From Actinomycetes bacterium (GTDB lineage: Bacteria > Actinomycetota > Actinomycetes > Streptosporangiales > Streptosporangiaceae), in contig JAOPYO010000368.1 of the NCBI GenBank assembly GCA_025964575.1, positions 1 through 39,030 of the forward strand: DNA of 39,030 nt. The letters are read 5' to 3'. This document shows, piece after piece, positions 8,479 to 16,862 of the stretch. Each line of letters starts with the position of its first letter. Positions within the stretch are counted from its first letter, which is position 1. A program made the translations under genes and the position numbers. Below the pieces are notes generated by a model. The model saw only the letters and a list, made by a program, of their open reading frames with translations, ran no database searches and had not been told where the DNA came from.

Positions 8479-9377
8479 CGCTTCTCTCTGGACGGTTCGC
8501 CCAACGTCGCAACGGGCGGCACCTGACCCGCCGGGCCGTAGAGGGGTCGGCCCGGCTGTGGCAGGCCAGTCCGCTCACCTACGTCACGCTGGTCTTCGCG
8601 ATAGCCCTGTCGGCCTTTCCGCTCTACTGGATGTTCGTCGTGGCGACCCGGACCAACGAGGTCGTCGGCTCCGTCCCGCCGCCGTTGCTCGCCGGGCAGC
8701 ACTTGGGCGAGAACGTCGGCAGGGTGTTCAGCACCGAGGACGCGCACTTCGCCAAGGCGCTCGTCAACTCGATGATCGCGTCCCTCGCGGTGGCCATCTC
8801 CGTGGTCTTCTTCTCGAGCCTGGCCGGCTTCGCCTTCGCCAAGCTGCGCTTCCGCGGCCGTAGCGCGCTGCTGCTGATCATCGTGGCCACCATGATGGTC
8901 CCGGTCCAGATGGGGATCATCCCGCTCTACATGGTCATGGTGAAGATCCACTGGACCGGTCATCTACAGGCCGTGATCGTGCCGTTCCTGGTCACCGGGT
9001 TCGGAGTGTTCATGATGCGGCAGTACGCCGAGCAGGCCATCCCCGACGAGCTCATCGAAGCGGCCCGGGTCGACGGTGCTTCCACGTTCCGGATCTTCTG
9101 GAGCGTGGTGTTCCCCGCGCTGCGGCCGGCGGCCGCGGTGCTCGGGCTCTTCCAGTTCATGCAGACCTGGAACGAGTTCATGTGGAACTTCGCCGTGCTG
9201 ACGCCCGACAACCCGACCGTGCAGTACGCGCTGAGTCAGCTCAATGGCGCTCACTACACCGACTACACCCTCGTGTTCGCCGGGACCGCAGTCGCCACGG
9301 TCCCGTTGCTCATCGTCTTCATCGTGTTCGGCCGCCAGATCATCGGCGGAATCATGGAAGGTGCGGTAAAGGCGTGA
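8475..9377 (+). CDS. cebG: Cello-oligosaccharide ABC transporter permease (CebG-like)
   Basis: A 300-residue second permease with six predicted helices. The EAA loop is ELIEAARVDGASTFRIFW. The ATG at 8475 overlaps the cebF stop (ATGA), so the two are translationally coupled. The C-terminal end has the usual FGRQIIGGIMEGAVKA of this carbohydrate permease family. It completes the CebEFG importer. Confidence 0.9.
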   Translation: MTLLSGRFAQRRNGRHLTRRAVEGSARLWQASPLTYVTLVFAIALSAFPLYWMFVVATRTNEVVGSVPPPLLAGQHLGENVGRVFSTEDAHFAKALVNSMIASLAVAISVVFFSSLAGFAFAKLRFRGRSALLLIIVATMMVPVQMGIIPLYMVMVKIHWTGHLQAVIVPFLVTGFGVFMMRQYAEQAIPDELIEAARVDGASTFRIFWSVVFPALRPAAAVLGLFQFMQTWNEFMWNFAVLTPDNPTVQYALSQLNGAHYTDYTLVFAGTAVATVPLLIVFIVFGRQIIGGIMEGAVKA

Positions 9378-10819
9378 CTACTCAGGCATCGCAGCAGCAG
9401 GAGACGTTGCTTCGTTTTCCCGCCGGGTTCGTCTGGGGCGCGGCCACCGCCGCTTACCAGATCGAAGGCGCGGTCGCGGAGGACGGGCGGGGGCCCTCGA
9501 TCTGGGACACCTTCAGTCACACCCCCGGCACGGTCCTCGCGGGGGACACCGGTGACATCGCCATCGACCACTACCACCGTTTCCGCGAGGACGTCGCGAT
9601 GATGGCCGAGCTCGGCATCACCTCGTACCGCTTCTCGATCGCCTGGCCGCGCGTCCAGCCGTACGGTTCGGGAGCGGTCAATGAGAAAGGTCTCGACTTC
9701 TACCGCAGGCTGGTGGACGCTCTGCTCGAGGCCGGGATCGAGCCGTACGCGACCCTCTATCACTGGGATTTGCCGCAGCCGCTGGAGGACGCCGGTGGCT
9801 GGCCGGTCCGCGACACCGCCCATCGGTTCGCCGACTACGCCGTGCTCGTCCATCGAGGCCTCGGCGACAGGGTCAAGCGCTGGGTAACGGTGAACGAGCC
9901 CTGGTGCGCGGCGTTCCTGGGGTACGGCTCCGGAGACCACGCGCCCGGGCGCAGAGACCCCGCCGACTCGCTGCGGGCGGCCCACCATCTGCTGCTCGGG
10001 CACGGAGAGGCACTGTCGGCGCTGCGGGAGTGGGACAGCGAGGTCGGCCCGGCGGTCAATCTTTACGCCGTGTCCCCGGCGAGCGAGGCCGCGGAGGACC
10101 TGGATGCCGCCCGCCGCGTCGACGGCCTGCAGAACCGGTTCTTTCTCGATGCGATCCTGCACGGCCGCTATCCCGAGGACGTGCTCAGCGATCTGGAACC
10201 GTACGGCTTCGCCGAGTGCGTCCAGCACGGGGACCTGGACGTCATCGGCGCGCCGATCGATCTGCTCGGCATCAACTACTACAGCCGCCACACGGTGACC
10301 GGTCGTCCCGGCGCCGAAGGCCAGGCCATCACCTCGCCGTTCGCGGAGACCTCACCGTGGCCGGGGGCCGAGCACGTTTCCTTCGTGCAGGCCGGCCGCC
10401 CGGTCACCGGGATGGGCTGGGAGATCGATACTCTCGGGTTGCAGGAGGTGCTCACCCGGGTGGCCACGGAATACCCGGCCGTACCTCTCTATGTCACCGA
10501 GAACGGGGCGGCCTTCGATGACGTGGTCACCGCCGACGGGGTGGACGATCCCGAGCGGGTCGCCTATCTGGACGGCCATCTGCGCGTCTGCCACGCGGCC
10601 ATCGAGCAGGGTGTGCCCCTGCGGGGATACTTCGCCTGGTCGCTCATGGACAACTTCGAATGGGGCTGGGGCTACGCGAAGAGGTTCGGGCTGGTTCACG
10701 TCGATTTCCAGACCCAGGAGCGGGTGCCCAAGAGCAGCGCACACTGGTTCGGGTCGGCCGCGCGAAACGGCGGGCTCGGGGCCGTCGCACGGGGTACGAC
10801 CGGCAGAATAGAGCCATGA
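9374..10819 (+). CDS. bglC: Beta-glucosidase, glycoside hydrolase family 1
   Basis: A 481-residue GH1 enzyme. It starts with the family signature FVWGAATAAYQIEGA. The acid/base Glu175 lies in VTVNEPWCAAF and the nucleophile Glu376 in YVTENGAAFDD; the aglycone-site W-W pattern appears as SLMDNFEWGWGY. There is no signal peptide, so it acts in the cytoplasm and splits imported cellobiose into glucose. The GTG at 9374 overlaps the cebG stop (GTGA). In Streptomyces the orthologue is BglC, coded in the same operon. Confidence 0.93.
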   Translation: MTTQASQQQETLLRFPAGFVWGAATAAYQIEGAVAEDGRGPSIWDTFSHTPGTVLAGDTGDIAIDHYHRFREDVAMMAELGITSYRFSIAWPRVQPYGSGAVNEKGLDFYRRLVDALLEAGIEPYATLYHWDLPQPLEDAGGWPVRDTAHRFADYAVLVHRGLGDRVKRWVTVNEPWCAAFLGYGSGDHAPGRRDPADSLRAAHHLLLGHGEALSALREWDSEVGPAVNLYAVSPASEAAEDLDAARRVDGLQNRFFLDAILHGRYPEDVLSDLEPYGFAECVQHGDLDVIGAPIDLLGINYYSRHTVTGRPGAEGQAITSPFAETSPWPGAEHVSFVQAGRPVTGMGWEIDTLGLQEVLTRVATEYPAVPLYVTENGAAFDDVVTADGVDDPERVAYLDGHLRVCHAAIEQGVPLRGYFAWSLMDNFEWGWGYAKRFGLVHVDFQTQERVPKSSAHWFGSAARNGGLGAVARGTTGRIEP

Positions 10820-11832
10820 CCGGTCAACGACGACCCACGCTCGAGGCGGTGGCGGCGCGTGCGGGAGTTGGCCGTGGCACTGTCTCGCGGGTGATCAACG
10901 GCTCTCCGAAGGTGAGTCTGGAGGCCCGTGAGGCGGTGCTGCAGGCAATCGAGGAACTGGGGTACGTCCCGAATCGGGCGGCCCGCACCCTCGTGACCCG
11001 CCGCACCGACACCGTCGCGCTCGTCATGTCGGCTTCAGAGGAACGGATCTGGGACGAGCCGTACTTCGCCGGGATCATCCGGGGAATCAGCACAGGTCTT
11101 GCCGGCACAGGGTTCCAGCTGCTGCTCGCGTTCGCCCAGTCGCGAGCCGAGCACGAGCAGCTGGAGCGCTACCTCTCCGGTCAGCACGTCGATGGGGTCC
11201 TGCTGATCTCCCTGCACGGAGACGATCCGCTGCCCCGGCATCTGGAGTCGCAGGGCGTGCCGACCGTGCTCGGTGGCACTCCCGTGGGCACCGACCTGAG
11301 CTCGGTGACGTGTGTGGACGCCGACAACCGGGGTGGGGCACGGCTGGCGGTCGCGCATCTGGTCGAACGGGGCCGCCTGCGCATAGCCACCATTTCCGGA
11401 CCTCAGGACATGCAGGTGGGAGTGGACCGGCTCGCCGGCTACCGAGACACGCTGGAGGCCGCGGGGCTGCCGGCCGATCTGGTCGCCTTCGGGGACTTCG
11501 GCGAGGAGAGCGGCGCCGCCGCCATGCGCACGCTGCTGGACCGCGAGCCGATGCTGGACGCCGTCTTCGGAGCCTCCGATCCGATGGCGGCGGGCGCGAT
11601 GCGGGTGCTGCGAGAGTCCGGCCGTTCCATTCCCTCGGACGTGGCCGTGGTGGGGTTCGACGACTCGGTGACCGCGCGGCACGCCGCCCCGCAGCTCACC
11701 TCCGTGCACCAGCCGGTGGACGCGATGGGCAGGGAGATGTCCCGGCTGCTCGTCGCTCGTATCCGCGGCGAGGATGTTCGGCCGGGCGCGGTCATCCTGG
11801 ACACACATCTGGTCGTCCGCGAATCATCCTGA
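10816..11832 (+). CDS. cebR: LacI-family repressor CebR
   Basis: A 338-residue LacI-type regulator. The N-terminal HTH is TLEAVAARAGVGRGTVSRVI and the hinge region is YVPNRAARTLVTRRT. A periplasmic-binding-protein-like sensor domain follows, with VGFDDSVTARHAAPQLTSV near the end. The ATG at 10816 overlaps the bglC stop (ATGA), so the repressor is the last gene of the operon it controls. In Streptomyces griseus and S. coelicolor cebR is divergent from cebE, so this order differs. No extra CebR box is seen directly in front of it. Confidence 0.88.
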   Translation: MTGQRRPTLEAVAARAGVGRGTVSRVINGSPKVSLEAREAVLQAIEELGYVPNRAARTLVTRRTDTVALVMSASEERIWDEPYFAGIIRGISTGLAGTGFQLLLAFAQSRAEHEQLERYLSGQHVDGVLLISLHGDDPLPRHLESQGVPTVLGGTPVGTDLSSVTCVDADNRGGARLAVAHLVERGRLRIATISGPQDMQVGVDRLAGYRDTLEAAGLPADLVAFGDFGEESGAAAMRTLLDREPMLDAVFGASDPMAAGAMRVLRESGRSIPSDVAVVGFDDSVTARHAAPQLTSVHQPVDAMGREMSRLLVARIRGEDVRPGAVILDTHLVVRESS

Positions 11833-11862
11833 TCCCCCGGATTCCATCTCCTGGGTTCAGCC

Positions 11863-12267
11863 TCACTGCGAGGTGACCCTGAGGGGGCGGACCACCAGGG
11901 TCACCCGGCGTTCCCTGTCGCCCACCGGCCGCTCATACTCCAGCCCGTAACGGACGGCGAGGGAGTCGAAGAAGTCGCCGGACGGGTCGGGTTCGGCGCG
12001 CTCCACCACACCGCGCACCTCAAGATAGCGGTAGGGCTGGTCCGGGTCGTTGATGGAGAGCGATACCCGCGGGTTCTCGACGGTGTTCAGATACTTGCGG
12101 CGGTTGGTCGTGGTGGTGAACCGCAGATACTCGCCGTCCCAGATCGTCCACACCGGGTTCACCTGGGGCGACCCGTCGGGTCCGATGGTCGCCAGATGGG
12201 CGAACAACGGGCGGGCCAGCAGATCTTCATGGCTTGCCGGGAGCACCGGGGTTGTCGTGCTGCTCAT
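11863..12267 (-). CDS. PPOX-class (split beta-barrel) oxidoreductase, probably F420-dependent
   Basis: A 134-residue split-barrel flavin/deazaflavin-binding protein. Typical motifs are LFAHLATIGPDGSPQVNPVW, then LRFTTTTNRRKYLN and YRYLEVRGVVERAE. Small proteins of this kind in actinobacteria usually use F420 to reduce unsaturated substrates. The ATG at 12267 follows AAGGAGAG; the frame is open to 12447 but that part has no similarity. It runs head-on into cebR with a 30-base gap and shares a divergent promoter region with the HAD gene. Confidence 0.82.
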   Translation of the reverse strand: MSSTTTPVLPASHEDLLARPLFAHLATIGPDGSPQVNPVWTIWDGEYLRFTTTTNRRKYLNTVENPRVSLSINDPDQPYRYLEVRGVVERAEPDPSGDFFDSLAVRYGLEYERPVGDRERRVTLVVRPLRVTSQ

Positions 12268-12400
12268 GGCGCTCTCCTTGGGTGGTTTGCTCAGCTTTAA
12301 TCGAATACCGAAGATAGCAGAACTCTGGTCTTTGCCAATGTACGTACCTTCCAACCTCACGCCGGGTAGGCTCGTCCAAAGATCGTTCAGGAGGGGACAC

Positions 12401-12991
12401 ATGGACGGCGTGGTCGTGTTCGATCTGTTCGGGGTGATCGCCCGCACCCAGACTCCGCAGGCGAGGTGGCGAATCGAGCAGCTCGCAGGAGTCTCAGGTG
12501 AGGTCTTCTGGGACGCCTACTGGGAATGTCGGCCCGCCTACGACGAAGGTCAGCCGAGCGAGGAGTACTGGCGGGCCGTCGCGAACAGCCTCGGTACGCG
12601 ATTCGAGAACGTCGAGGCGCTGGTGGCGGCGGACCTGGCCAGCTGGTGCGATGCCGACGGCCGGATGGTCACCCTGGTGACCGAGCTGGCCGAGCAGGGC
12701 CGCACGCTCGGACTGCTCTCCAACATCATCGAGGACCTGGTGCCCCGGTTCGAGGCCAGGCACGACGATTGGTTGCGACATTTCGCGTCACTCACCTACT
12801 CCTGCCGGATCGGCGTGGCCAAGCCCGACCCCCGGGCCTTCGAGATCTGCGCGGAGCGCCTCGGCGTGCGGCCGGCGGACGTGGTCTTCTTCGACGACAA
12901 CGAGCACAACGTCGCGGCCGCCCGCAAAGTCGGCATGACCGCCGAACTGTTCGTCTCGCCGACCCAGGTTCGCGAACTGCTGGCGGTCTGA
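12401..12991 (+). CDS. HAD-superfamily hydrolase
   Basis: A 196-residue HAD protein with an alpha-helical cap after motif I. Motif I is VFDLFGVI (nucleophile Asp8, with Phe in place of the second Asp, as in haloacid dehalogenases and some phosphatases). Motif II is LGLLSNI, motif III Lys is in GVAKPDPRAFEI, and motif IV is VVFFDDNEHNV. The ATG at 12401 follows GGAGGGGA. The missing second Asp makes a classical phosphatase mechanism less certain. Substrate unknown. Confidence 0.85.
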   Translation: MDGVVVFDLFGVIARTQTPQARWRIEQLAGVSGEVFWDAYWECRPAYDEGQPSEEYWRAVANSLGTRFENVEALVAADLASWCDADGRMVTLVTELAEQGRTLGLLSNIIEDLVPRFEARHDDWLRHFASLTYSCRIGVAKPDPRAFEICAERLGVRPADVVFFDDNEHNVAAARKVGMTAELFVSPTQVRELLAV

Positions 12992-13007
12992 CGCTGCCCG
13001 GCGGGGC

Positions 13008-13919
13008 TTACCGAAAGGCCGCTGGGGTGGCGAGGGTGCGACCGGCCTCGACGGCGTCGTTGAGGCTCGTCTTCAGCGTGGTCTCGACCTGCTGGGCGCG
13101 CTGCGTCAGGTCGCTGAGGGCCGACTGGTCGCCGGTTTTGGCGAGCAACTCCACGTAGTCGTCGTTGTCCACCAGGAGCTGCTGGGCTCGGTACGCCGAC
13201 TCGACCAGGCTGACCCGGTAGGCGTACACCTCGAGTGTCTCGATCCTCCGGGTGACGGCCGCGACCGAGTGGTCGAGGGCCTGCCGCTGGGGGCCGAGGA
13301 CGGCCTGGAGCTCTGGCGTCATGATGCCGTCCATGGCTGCCCGCTGCCTGGCCCGGAGCTTCGTCTGGTCCTGCAGCAGCCGGGCGATGTCCCACAGATG
13401 GCCGGGGAGGACCACGGCGTTTCCGATGTTGTCGAGCAGTCCCTCGGTATTGACGGTGGAGGAGAGCACACTGTCGGCCGCCCGCTGGGCTCGTCTCAGC
13501 AACGTCCGGGACTGATCGTCGAAGTCCTCGGGGCAGAGGTAGTTGCCGTGGTGGTCACGGACGGCCCTGCGCCCGGGGCTCTCCCGGCTGCACGCTATGG
13601 CGAACTGACCGGTCAATGCCAGGTCGCCCACGATGACGAGGACGCGGACCACCGCACCGGCCAGCTCGCCGAACACGGCGCCGGTGATGCCTCCTGCGAT
13701 GAGCAAGACCAGCAGGCTCAATATCTGCAGATGGAGGATGACCTTGAGGTTCGTCCATGGTTCGCGATTCCAGGAGACCACCTTGGGCGGAAGCGGCCGG
13801 TTGGCCGGAACAAGAGCCTGCCGGTGCCCGAGCAGCAGTTGGAGGTCTCGTTCGGGGATTTCCGGCGAGAACACCGGCTGCGGCCAGTGGCCACCGTTTT
13901 CTCCCAGCGCCGCATCCAT
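13008..13919 (-). CDS. Membrane protein with long helical C-terminal domain (paralogue of 19560-20621)
   Basis: I do not recognise a named family. The 303-residue protein has two membrane segments at about 58-108 (VILHLQILSLLVLLIAGG and VVRVLVIVGDLALTG). A helical C-terminal domain of about 190 residues follows. Its segments VNTEGLLDNIGNAVVLP and VAAVTRRIETLEVYAYR have close counterparts in the gene at 19560, so the two are paralogues. The ATG at 13919 lies 11 bases after GAGGAGG. It ends 16 bases from the convergent HAD gene. Confidence 0.7.
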   Translation of the reverse strand: MDAALGENGGHWPQPVFSPEIPERDLQLLLGHRQALVPANRPLPPKVVSWNREPWTNLKVILHLQILSLLVLLIAGGITGAVFGELAGAVVRVLVIVGDLALTGQFAIACSRESPGRRAVRDHHGNYLCPEDFDDQSRTLLRRAQRAADSVLSSTVNTEGLLDNIGNAVVLPGHLWDIARLLQDQTKLRARQRAAMDGIMTPELQAVLGPQRQALDHSVAAVTRRIETLEVYAYRVSLVESAYRAQQLLVDNDDYVELLAKTGDQSALSDLTQRAQQVETTLKTSLNDAVEAGRTLATPAAFR

Positions 13920-14041
13920 GGTCTCTGTGACCTCCTCGTACTCAGGGCTTAGGGGGAGGTGACATCACCCATGAGCAACCCAAGCGGACCTGATGATACC
14001 GGGATGATGATGGGCGTCCTGGGCTCTGAAATCAGACGCAG

Positions 14042-14065
14042 AGACGGCGACCTCGGTTGCCGTCT
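14042..14065 (-). terminator. Hairpin terminator after ipdC
   Basis: AGACGGCGACC (14042-14052) can pair with GGTTGCCGTCT (14055-14065) with one G-U pair, closing a small C-UC-G-type loop. It lies 14 bases past the ipdC stop on the minus strand, which suits the end of the echA20-ipdA-ipdB-ipdC transcript. No T run follows. Confidence 0.55.
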
Positions 14066-14079
14066 GGCGCGGTCATCGA

Positions 14080-15135
14080 TCAGGTACGGAGTTCGGCCAG
14101 GTGGTCGAGGGTTTCTTCGGCTTCTCGCATGACGCGTTGGATGAGCTCTTCGCAGGTGGGGAGGTCGTCGATGAGGCCGACGACCTGGCCGGAGGACATG
14201 ACGCCGAGGTCGGCGCGGCCGTCCACCATCGCGGCCTTCAGCAGCATCGGGGTGTTCGCCGCCATGAGCACCTGCGCCCAGGTCAACTCCCGGCCGTGCT
14301 TCATGCGCTTGCCTTCGCGGATCATCTCGCCCCAAGACTGGCCGGACAGCTTCTTGAACCGCGCACCGTTCAGCACGGCCCGGAGCAGGCCGCGGACATG
14401 CCCCGCCGACTCCAGGGAGGCGACCAGATCCGACGACAGGACACGGTGCGGCACCCCGTCCACCCGGGTGGTCACCACGGTGTCGCGGACCGACTTGCCC
14501 AGGTAGACCTGCTTGACGTCGGCTCCGACCGGGGAGTCCGAGGTGAGCAGGAACCGGGTGCCCATCGCGACCCCCGCGGCCCCGTAGGAGAGCGCGGCGA
14601 CCAGACCCTGGCCGCTGAAGAATCCACCTGCCGCGATCACCGGGATGTCGACGGCGGCCACCACGTCGGGAAGCAGGACGGTGGTCGGCACCGGTCCGGT
14701 GTGGCCGCCGCCTTCACCACCCTGGACGATGACGGCATCCGCGCCCCAAGCGGCCACCTTCTCGGCATGACGGCGTGCCCCGATGGACGGAATGACGACG
14801 ACCCCGGCGTCCTTGAGCGTGGAGATCAGCTCCTTCTTGGGAGCCAGCGCGAAGGACGCGACCCGTACGCCTTCTTTGATCATGATGTCGACGCGCTCGG
14901 ACGCGTCGTCCGCATCGGAGCGGATGTTCACCCCGAACGGGGCGTCGGTCCGGTCCTTCACCTCGTGGATCGCCGAGGTCATCTGCTCCACGCTCATGGT
15001 GGAAGCCGCGATGATGCCGAGCCCGCCGGCCTTGGAGGTCGCCGCGACGAGACGGGCCCCGGCGACATAGCCCATGCCGGTCTGCACGATCGGGTGCGTG
15101 ATCCCGACCAGCTCGGTCAGCGGGGTCGAGATCAC
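14080..15135 (-). CDS. ipdC: 5-OH-HIC-CoA reductase IpdC (nitronate monooxygenase-like flavoprotein)
   Basis: A 351-residue FMN-dependent TIM-barrel protein of the 2-nitropropane dioxygenase family. Seen motifs are PIVQTGMGYVAGARLVAA, VIVQGGEGGGHTGP and VIAAGGFFSGQGLVAAL, which bind FMN. In M. tuberculosis the orthologue (Rv3553) reduces a hydroxylated bicyclic CoA ester in steroid C/D-ring breakdown. Orthology rests mainly on position: it is the last gene of an echA20-ipdA-ipdB-ipdC run, in the mycobacterial order. The GTG at 15135 overlaps the ipdB stop (GTGA). Confidence 0.87.
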   Translation of the reverse strand: MISTPLTELVGITHPIVQTGMGYVAGARLVAATSKAGGLGIIAASTMSVEQMTSAIHEVKDRTDAPFGVNIRSDADDASERVDIMIKEGVRVASFALAPKKELISTLKDAGVVVIPSIGARRHAEKVAAWGADAVIVQGGEGGGHTGPVPTTVLLPDVVAAVDIPVIAAGGFFSGQGLVAALSYGAAGVAMGTRFLLTSDSPVGADVKQVYLGKSVRDTVVTTRVDGVPHRVLSSDLVASLESAGHVRGLLRAVLNGARFKKLSGQSWGEMIREGKRMKHGRELTWAQVLMAANTPMLLKAAMVDGRADLGVMSSGQVVGLIDDLPTCEELIQRVMREAEETLDHLAELRT

Positions 15136-15872
15136 GCGGGAACCTCGCGATCGCGGAACCCATTGACGTCAAGGACCTCACGCATGATCCGCAGTTCCTC
15201 GTCCGTGGGCGACCGGGTCTCCGGCACCTCGGACGGGAGGGCCAGCTCGAACCCGGTGGCGGTGACCACGTCGGCCACCGTGACCCCGGGGTGGACCGAG
15301 CGCAGCCGCATCCGGTGGTCGGGAGTCTCGAAGTCCAGCACGCAGAGGTTGGTCACGACCACCCGCAGCTCGTAGGCGCCCCGGTCATAGCCGATGCCGC
15401 TGACGAAGTCGACCCGCTCGGTGAAGACGCGGGTGGAGTGCTTGGGGATCCAGAAGCTGGTGGTGTTGCACCGGGTGTTTCCGGGCGCACCCCGGGCTCC
15501 CAGGAGCTGGGACTTGGGCCGCGCCCAGTCACCGATGTTGGAGATGTTGGAGTTGCCATAGCGGTCGATCTGGCTCGGCCCCAGCACCACGTGGCGCTTG
15601 CCGTTGAGCACCAGCCACAGGTGGTCACGGAACGGCAGCCAGCCCTCGACGTCGCCCGCGGGCGCGCCCAAGGGCACGGGCTCCGCGGTCAGAAAAGGTC
15701 CGCCGTCAGTGGTCAGCAGGTCCGGCTCGAAGGTCGACCGGGCCAGCCGGGCGCCGAGCGCCGGGGTCATGCCGGCCACCGCGGCGGCGACGATCTCGCC
15801 GTCGCCCCGGAACATCTCCGCGCAGGCGACGGCGCACACCTCTGCCCGAGTGGCCGTGGTCGTGGTGGTCAT
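15132..15872 (-). CDS. ipdB: COCHEA-CoA hydrolase subunit beta IpdB (CoA transferase-like)
   Basis: A 246-residue class I CoA-transferase beta-type subunit. Motifs include LVLNGKRHVVLGPSQIDRYG followed by NSNISNIG, and CNTTSFWIPKHSTRVF. With IpdA it forms IpdAB, which hydrolyses the last carbocycle (ring C) of the steroid nucleus rather than moving CoA. The ATG at 15872 follows AGGAGGAG and overlaps the ipdA stop (ATGA); the open frame to 15956 is not needed. ipdA, ipdB and ipdC are tightly coupled. Confidence 0.9.
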   Translation of the reverse strand: MTTTTTATRAEVCAVACAEMFRGDGEIVAAAVAGMTPALGARLARSTFEPDLLTTDGGPFLTAEPVPLGAPAGDVEGWLPFRDHLWLVLNGKRHVVLGPSQIDRYGNSNISNIGDWARPKSQLLGARGAPGNTRCNTTSFWIPKHSTRVFTERVDFVSGIGYDRGAYELRVVVTNLCVLDFETPDHRMRLRSVHPGVTVADVVTATGFELALPSEVPETRSPTDEELRIMREVLDVNGFRDREVPA

Positions 15873-16729
15873 CTGGACTCCTCCTGCCACTGCCGTACGG
15901 CGTGCTGGTAAGCGGCCTCGTCGCCGGTCAGGAAACGTTCGCGGAACGCCTTCCATTTCTCCGGATCGCCGGCCGACTGGACGTACATCTTCTGGAAGGC
16001 CTCGTCCCGCTTCCCTGAGTCACCCGTGGTGAAGTGGTTTCCGTTGGGCGTCTCCACCACCCCGGTGACCTGGGCCCGGCTGATCAGCAGGGCCTGGACC
16101 GGGCCCTCCTTGGTGAGGTCGGCCGTGTCCACGATGCGCTCGCAGCTCACATAGGACGCCTTGGCCGCCTTACAGAAGAGGTCGTCGAAGTACGGATCCG
16201 GGCCCAGATAGAGGGCGTTGCCCCGGGCGTCCGCCCGGTTCATGTGGACCAGCGCGACGTCCATGGTGAGGGCCGGGACGGCGACGAGCTCCTCGTCCCC
16301 ATAGGGGGATTTCACCGTCTTCAGGCCTGGGTTGACCCGCATCACGTCCGAACCCAGACCCGCATAGGTGGGCAGGAACGGCAGCCGGTGGGCCGCCGCG
16401 TAGAGGCCGAACATGAACATGCCCTCGTCGTACTCGGCGAACTCGATGGTGCCGTTCTGCCGGGCCTGCCGGAAGTGCGGTTCGAGGGCGATGGAGTCCA
16501 GTGTGACGAAGGGCGCGATCAGTGTGCGGACCTTGCCGTACGCACAGAGCAGACCCACGTCGGCGCCGCCGTACGAAATGATCGTGAGGTCTTGCAGGCC
16601 GGACCGGCAGATGGCGCGGACCAGGGCCATCGGCTTGCGCCGCGAACCCCAGCCGCCGATGCCGATCGTCATGCCGCTCTCCAGCGAGCCGACGATCTCG
16701 TCGATCGAGAGAACCTTGCCGGTGCTCAT
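15869..16729 (-). CDS. ipdA: COCHEA-CoA hydrolase subunit alpha IpdA (CoA transferase-like)
   Basis: A 286-residue alpha subunit. The N-terminal signature MTIGIGGWGSRRKPMALVRA and the segments ISYGGADVGLLCAYGKV, EYDEGMFMFGL and DPYFDDLFCKAA match the mycobacterial IpdA as I recall it. The Glu of DEGM (Glu102) lies where the catalytic Glu of IpdA is expected. The start may be ATG 16729 or ATG 16735; both sit inside one copy of a direct repeat, where GGAG lies 9 bases before 16735. It is separated from echA20 by 133 bases made largely of that repeat. Confidence 0.92.
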   Translation of the reverse strand: MSTGKVLSIDEIVGSLESGMTIGIGGWGSRRKPMALVRAICRSGLQDLTIISYGGADVGLLCAYGKVRTLIAPFVTLDSIALEPHFRQARQNGTIEFAEYDEGMFMFGLYAAAHRLPFLPTYAGLGSDVMRVNPGLKTVKSPYGDEELVAVPALTMDVALVHMNRADARGNALYLGPDPYFDDLFCKAAKASYVSCERIVDTADLTKEGPVQALLISRAQVTGVVETPNGNHFTTGDSGKRDEAFQKMYVQSAGDPEKWKAFRERFLTGDEAAYQHAVRQWQEESR

Positions 16730-16756
16730 GCCCATTCGCTCGCTCCGCTCGCCGGT
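16723..16756. repeat. Direct repeat copy 1 (covers ipdA start)
   Basis: A 34-base unit, best read on the minus strand as ACCGGCGAGCGGAGCGAGCG then AATGGGCATGAGCA. It matches copy 2 (16821-16854) except for one base. The ipdA start codons and its GGAG are inside this copy. Confidence 0.85.
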
Positions 16757-16820
16757 TCGCAGGTGCCTGTATGCGACGGCTTCCCTCGTCGCGCGCTCCT
16801 CAGTCCAGCCATCGCGCACC

Positions 16821-16854
16821 TGCTCACGCCCATTCGCTCGCTCCGCTCGCCGGT
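16821..16854. repeat. Direct repeat copy 2 (echA20-ipdA intergenic)
   Basis: Second copy of the same 34-base unit, 98 bases from copy 1. The single difference turns the inner ATG of copy 1 (minus strand) into GTG. It therefore also carries an ATG and GTG with the same upstream GGAG, but in another frame. Confidence 0.85.
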
Positions 16855-16862
16855 GCCTGCGC

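Noticed and set aside
14101..15375. Rightward 424-codon frame across ipdC and ipdB
   Set aside because: Shadow of two recognised overlapping genes; no ribosome binding site and no family features.
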